Source: an uncultured Collinsella sp.
GTDB taxonomy: Bacteria > Actinomycetota > Coriobacteriia > Coriobacteriales > Coriobacteriaceae
Reading direction: 5' to 3'
Assembly: GCA_900549195.1 (NCBI GenBank)
Contig: URNK01000006.1
Location: 1 to 24,212, forward strand
Length of the DNA stretch: 24,212 nucleotides
Positions 21,167 through 24,212 of the stretch are shown piece after piece. Under the pieces are notes generated by a model, which saw only the letters and a program-made list of their open reading frames with translations, ran no database searches and was not told where the DNA came from. Made by a program: the position numbers and the translations under genes. Position 1 is the stretch's first letter. The number at the start of each line of letters is the position of its first letter.

Positions 21167-21973
21167 CTACCAAACGCGTGCGATAGCGAGGCCATCGACT
21201 GCTGCGGCGCCGGCACGCTTGAGCTCCGCCGAGGCCGCCGCCATGGTCGCGCCCGTGGTAATGACATCATCGATGAGCAGCAGACGGCGGCCGCGCACAT
21301 CCTCGACCGTCTCGTACATGCCCCGGGCATGCTCCCGGCGCTCATCGCGGCCGAGCTCTCGCTGGTCACCATGACCGTATTTGACCAGGGCGTCCAGCAA
21401 CGACACACCCGAAAGATCGCAAAACGAGCGCGCGATTGCTTCCATATGGTCGAATCCACGCCGCCGAAACGCCGCCGCAGTCGCGGGCACAAACACCACC
21501 GCGTCCGCACCGGACAGCACACTGCCGTAACGATCGGGGGCTGCCGCCTGGGCATGCAAGGCGGTGTCGTAGAGCAACTCCGCCAGATACGGTGCCAGAC
21601 GGCGCTCGCCCGCATCCTTGTACGCCTTGATGATGCGCGGCAGCGGATGTGCATAGACGGCACACGCCAGGCAGCGATCGAGCGCCTCGGCCATTGCCGA
21701 AGACGTGCCCTCGACCGAGCACTCGGTACACAGCAAATCCCCAAACGGGGCGCCGCATCGGATGCAACTATGACACGGATCGATGAGCGCGAGCGATGCC
21801 AGACAATCCTGGCAGATCAGCGCACCGGAACGCTCGCAGCCAGCGCATCGCGTGGGCGACAACGCCTCGAGCGCCTCATACGTCGCGCGCTCGGCAAGCG
21901 GTAGCAATTCGTCCGCAAACGGTAGGACGCCTGCGCCCTGCAAGCGAGTCAATACGTTCAGATGTCTCTTCAT
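21167..21973 (-). CDS. ComF family phosphoribosyltransferase-like protein
   Basis: A 268-residue ComF/GntX-type protein. The N-terminal part holds a zinc-finger-like Cys series: C43 and C46, C54 and C57, then CHSCIRCG and LLCTEC up to C85. The C-terminal half is a type I phosphoribosyltransferase domain, with RRRGFDHMEAIAR (170-182) and the PRPP-binding RLLLIDDVITTGATM near 230-244. ComFC takes part in DNA uptake during competence in Bacillus and relatives; in many bacteria the role is unclear. The ATG at 21971-21973 has AGGGAGGG eight or so bases upstream, but that sequence lies in one arm of a 12-bp hairpin. It sits between ricT and the DUF559-like gene. Confidence 0.9.
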   Translation of the reverse strand: MKRHLNVLTRLQGAGVLPFADELLPLAERATYEALEALSPTRCAGCERSGALICQDCLASLALIDPCHSCIRCGAPFGDLLCTECSVEGTSSAMAEALDRCLACAVYAHPLPRIIKAYKDAGERRLAPYLAELLYDTALHAQAAAPDRYGSVLSGADAVVFVPATAAAFRRRGFDHMEAIARSFCDLSGVSLLDALVKYGHGDQRELGRDERREHARGMYETVEDVRGRRLLLIDDVITTGATMAAASAELKRAGAAAVDGLAIARVW

Positions 21974-21976
21974 GAC

Positions 21977-22012
21977 ACAACCCTCCCTACGCGAAGGCGA
22001 AGGGAGGGTTGT
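21977..22012. promoter_or_regulatory. 12-bp hairpin covering the comF-family ribosome binding site
   Basis: ACAACCCTCCCT (21977-21988) pairs perfectly with AGGGAGGGTTGT (22001-22012) around a 12-base loop. On the minus strand the 3' arm carries the AGGGAGGG ribosome binding site of the downstream gene, whose ATG begins three bases after the stem. There is no T-tract, so it is less like a terminator than an element that limits translation. Confidence 0.7.
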
Positions 22013-22074
22013 CGGTGTAGAGCCATGATACCCAGAGGTGCTGGGGTCAGGCGGGTTACATCCGCTTACGGACG

Positions 22075-23769
22075 TTATTCGCCGGCAGGCGGTTGCGGTG
22101 CGGACGAGGTGCGGGTCGAGCCTTCGCCACCGTCCTGGCGCGGCTTGCGGGAGCGACGGCGACGGCGACGCTTTTGACCCTGGTCGGTCGAGCCCTCGCC
22201 GCCGCGATCCTCACGCGGTTCGCACTCGTCGCGAGCGCCGCCGTGCGAAGCCTTGGCGGCAGCTCCTCCGCCATCGCCGGGGCGACGGCGCGTGACCTTG
22301 ACTTCGCCATCCGAAACCTGATCGGCCACAGAAGGAACCGAGGGCTTCTGCTGCGTGCCCGAGGAATGGCGACGACGCGGACGTGACGCGCGCTCCTCCT
22401 CGCCACGCGGCTTGCCAGCCTTGTCGGCAGGCGCGTCGGAACCCGAGCCACCCTTGGGAGCGGCACCGGCCTCGCGAGCGGCTGCGGCGCGGAAGGCGTC
22501 CTCGCGCTCCTCGCTCGACAGGTGACGGCGACGACGGCGCGTGGGGTTCATGCCACCGCCGCGGTTTTGCTGCTGGGGCTGCTGAGCCTCGCGCTCGCGG
22601 GAAGCGTTCTTACCCGCGGCCTCGCCATTGTCGACGGACGCCGCGCGCTTGCGGCGGCGACGGCCACCAGCTGCCTCCTCGGCCTCGGGTGCCTCGGCCT
22701 TGCCGCGGCCCTTTCCACGGCCACGGCCCTCGCCCTGGCCCTGAGCGGTGCGAGCATCGGATTCGGCATCGCGACGACGGCGCTTGGGCATCGATGTGCC
22801 GGCCAGACGATCGGCACTCGACAGGCCATCGCCCACGTCAACGCCGTTCTCGCGATCGAGTTCCATGAGCGCCAGGCGCATCTCGGGCGACTCGATGCGC
22901 TCGAGCACATCGCGCGTCACACAGTCGGGGCGGCAGTTGCAGCCCTGTTCGGCGGCCTTCTTTTTGCAGCCCTCCGAGCACGTCATATCGGCCAGGTTGA
23001 CCTTAAAGACCTTGCCGTTCTCCAGGCGCAGCACCAGCTGCTCACGCGGCGTGTCATATTCCTGGATACGCGCCTTGCCAAGCGGCGTATCGATGAGCGT
23101 CTTCTTTTTGGGCGCGCGGCTCTTAAAGTCCTTGTACGCCTCGAACTCATAGCGCAGGCAGCACATCAGGCGGCCGCAAACGCCACTGATCTTGGACGAG
23201 TTGAGCGGCAGGTCCTGCTCTTTTGCCATGCGAATCGAGACGGGCTCAAACTGTCCGCCAAAGCGCGTGCAGCAGAGCTCCTGTCCGCATTGGGCATAGC
23301 CGCCCACAAGGCGGGTCTCATCGCGCACGCCGATCTGACGCATGTCGACGCGAATGTGCAGCGTCGAGGACAGGTCCTTGACGAGCTGACGAAAATCGAC
23401 GCGCTCCTCGGCCGCAAAGTAGAACACGGCCTTCTCGCCGCCAAACAGGTACTCGACGCCGACCGGCTTCATCTCGAGGTCGAGCTCTTTGACCAGACGG
23501 CGGAAATCGACCATCGCCTCGTCGCCCTGGATGGCCAGGTCGTCGGCAAGCTGCAGGTCGATGTCGCTCGCCACGCGCAGCACGGGCTTGAGCGGCTGGC
23601 CGATCTCATTTTGCGGCACCTCGAAGGGATCGGCCGTGACCAGGCCGATCTCGGTCCCGCGCTCGGTGGAGCAAATGGCATAATCGGCCTCGAGGATATC
23701 CAGATCCTGCGGGTCAAACCACAGGTCGCGCGAGGCGTAGGTAAACTTAACGGGTACGACTAACGGCAT
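22075..23769 (-). CDS. ricT: RicT/YaaT (PSP1 domain) protein with a long Arg-rich C-terminal tail
   Basis: A 564-residue protein. Residues 1-260 are a PSP1/RicT domain: DFRRLVKELDLEMKP, RVDMRQIGVRDETRLVGGYA, then CGQELCCTRFGG (C161, C166, C167) and GVCGRLMCCLRYE (C198, C203, C204), the cysteines linked to Fe-S binding in the Bacillus RicAFT complex, which works with RNase Y. A further Cys group at 264-283 (CSEGC and GCNCRPDC) may bind metal. From about residue 327 a low-complexity tail of some 240 residues follows, rich in Gly, Ala, Glu and Arg, with five Arg clusters such as KRRRRRRSRK; typical RicT proteins end near 275. The ATG at 23767-23769 overlaps the holB stop and follows AGGAAGG. The tail suggests RNA or ribosome binding (inference). 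Confidence 0.93.
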   Translation of the reverse strand: MPLVVPVKFTYASRDLWFDPQDLDILEADYAICSTERGTEIGLVTADPFEVPQNEIGQPLKPVLRVASDIDLQLADDLAIQGDEAMVDFRRLVKELDLEMKPVGVEYLFGGEKAVFYFAAEERVDFRQLVKDLSSTLHIRVDMRQIGVRDETRLVGGYAQCGQELCCTRFGGQFEPVSIRMAKEQDLPLNSSKISGVCGRLMCCLRYEFEAYKDFKSRAPKKKTLIDTPLGKARIQEYDTPREQLVLRLENGKVFKVNLADMTCSEGCKKKAAEQGCNCRPDCVTRDVLERIESPEMRLALMELDRENGVDVGDGLSSADRLAGTSMPKRRRRDAESDARTAQGQGEGRGRGKGRGKAEAPEAEEAAGGRRRRKRAASVDNGEAAGKNASREREAQQPQQQNRGGGMNPTRRRRRHLSSEEREDAFRAAAAREAGAAPKGGSGSDAPADKAGKPRGEEERASRPRRRHSSGTQQKPSVPSVADQVSDGEVKVTRRRPGDGGGAAAKASHGGARDECEPREDRGGEGSTDQGQKRRRRRRSRKPRQDGGEGSTRTSSAPQPPAGE

Positions 23770-24186
23770 TTCAGTGCCTTCCTGATATCGAACAGCATGA
23801 CCTCGATGGCCAGCTGGGGAGTAACGTTTCTGGCGATGTTGCGCTCGGCGGTCGCGACCGCCTCGAGCGCCCGGGTGGCACCCGCAGCATTCGTCGCGGC
23901 GGCAAGCCGCCCGATCGTGTCGCGCACGTCTTCGTTCACGACGTCGGCCGCCTCGTCCTGAAGCGTCAGCAGCACGTCGCGCATGAGCGTCCGCGCGCTC
24001 GCCAGCGCTTCCATGATACCCGAACGCTCGCGCGCGTTGAGTTCGCGCTTGTTGCGGTCCTCAAGCTGCTTCAATGCTCCACGCGACAGATAGTCGGCGT
24101 TTTGCTCGAGCACCTTTTCCTGTGTGGACTTGACCTCGGCGAGCGGTGCCTTAACGGCGACGATGAGCGACTTGGCGCGGCTGAGC
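23760..24186 (-). CDS. holB: DNA polymerase III subunit delta' (HolB), C-terminal part
   Basis: The 3' end of a gene cut by the contig edge; about 142 residues are genomic. The sequence is helical, with LEDRNKRELNARERSGIMEA and TRALEAVATAERNIARNVTPQLAIEVMLFDIR, which is the usual closing clamp-loader helix bundle of delta' proteins. The N-terminal AAA+ part is missing, so the call leans on this and on position: holB directly precedes the ricT/yaaT gene in many Gram-positive genomes. The stop overlaps the ricT start by ten bases. The apparent first six residues come from adapter. Confidence 0.82.
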
Positions 24187-24212
24187 CTGTCTCTTATACA
24201 CATCTGACGCTG
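24187..24212. other. Sequencing adapter (Nextera read-1 end), not genomic
   Basis: CTGTCTCTTATACACATCT at 24187-24205 is the Nextera mosaic end, followed by GACGCTG of the read-1 adapter. Genomic sequence stops at 24186. Confidence 0.97.

Noticed and set aside
22522..23763. A 413-residue plus-strand open frame opposite ricT
   Set aside because: The minus strand encodes the conserved PSP1 cysteines and overlaps holB as expected. The plus frame is Ala/Leu/Arg-rich without motifs.

Overview
The window looks like a short-read contig from a gut coriobacterium, most likely Collinsella or a close relative (Actinomycetota). I infer this from the GC-rich coding sequence, strong AGGAGG-type ribosome binding sites, and the mix of actinobacterial housekeeping genes with Firmicute-style mannose-family PTS genes. 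No database search was possible. Both ends carry Nextera transposase adapter sequence (about 1-47 and 24187-24212), so the genomic DNA is 48-24186 and both terminal genes are truncated.

Left third (48-10019): an amino-sugar utilisation locus, best read as N-acetylgalactosamine/galactosamine catabolism. From right to left on the minus strand, a PTS operon encodes EIIA, a YajC-like protein, EIIB, EIIC and EIID. It ends in an intrinsic terminator and is followed by a GntR/UTRA repressor, an AgaS-type SIS deaminase/isomerase and an amino-sugar-6-phosphate deacetylase. A plus-strand flavodoxin interrupts the series. Then come a LacX-like aldose epimerase family protein, a PfkB-family (LacC-like) kinase, the 3' remnant of a second deacetylase gene, and a truncated YhcH/NanQ-type sugar anomerase. 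The expected route is: PTS uptake and phosphorylation, deacetylation, deamination/isomerisation to tagatose 6-phosphate, then phosphorylation to tagatose 1,6-bisphosphate. The aldolase that would finish the pathway is not in the window. An inverted repeat of the form CTGGT-N4-ACCAG lies upstream of agaS, and a near-identical copy lies upstream of the PTS operon; these are probable GntR operators.

Middle (10020-11700): a 700-base non-coding stretch dense in palindromes, then a plus-strand pair made of a DUF2975-like membrane protein and a small XRE regulator, ended by a terminator shared with the convergent gene.

Right half (11700-24186): all genes are on the minus strand. In transcription order they are holB (partial), ricT with a very long Arg-rich tail, a comF-family gene, a hypothetical protein with a DUF559/Vsr-like C-terminus, a 750-base non-coding stretch with a 223-bp element bounded by 50-bp inverted repeats, a solute-binding lipoprotein, hpf, a DegV protein, a beta-hydroxyacid dehydrogenase with a His/Cys-rich tail, a small membrane protein, a helical-repeat protein, an NAD-type isocitrate dehydrogenase, and an acidic membrane-anchored protein.

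The observations I rate highest are the His/Cys-rich metal-binding-like tail on the dehydrogenase, the 223-bp inverted-repeat element, the deacetylase gene relic, the palindrome-rich PTS control region, and a hairpin that would bury the ribosome binding site of the comF gene.
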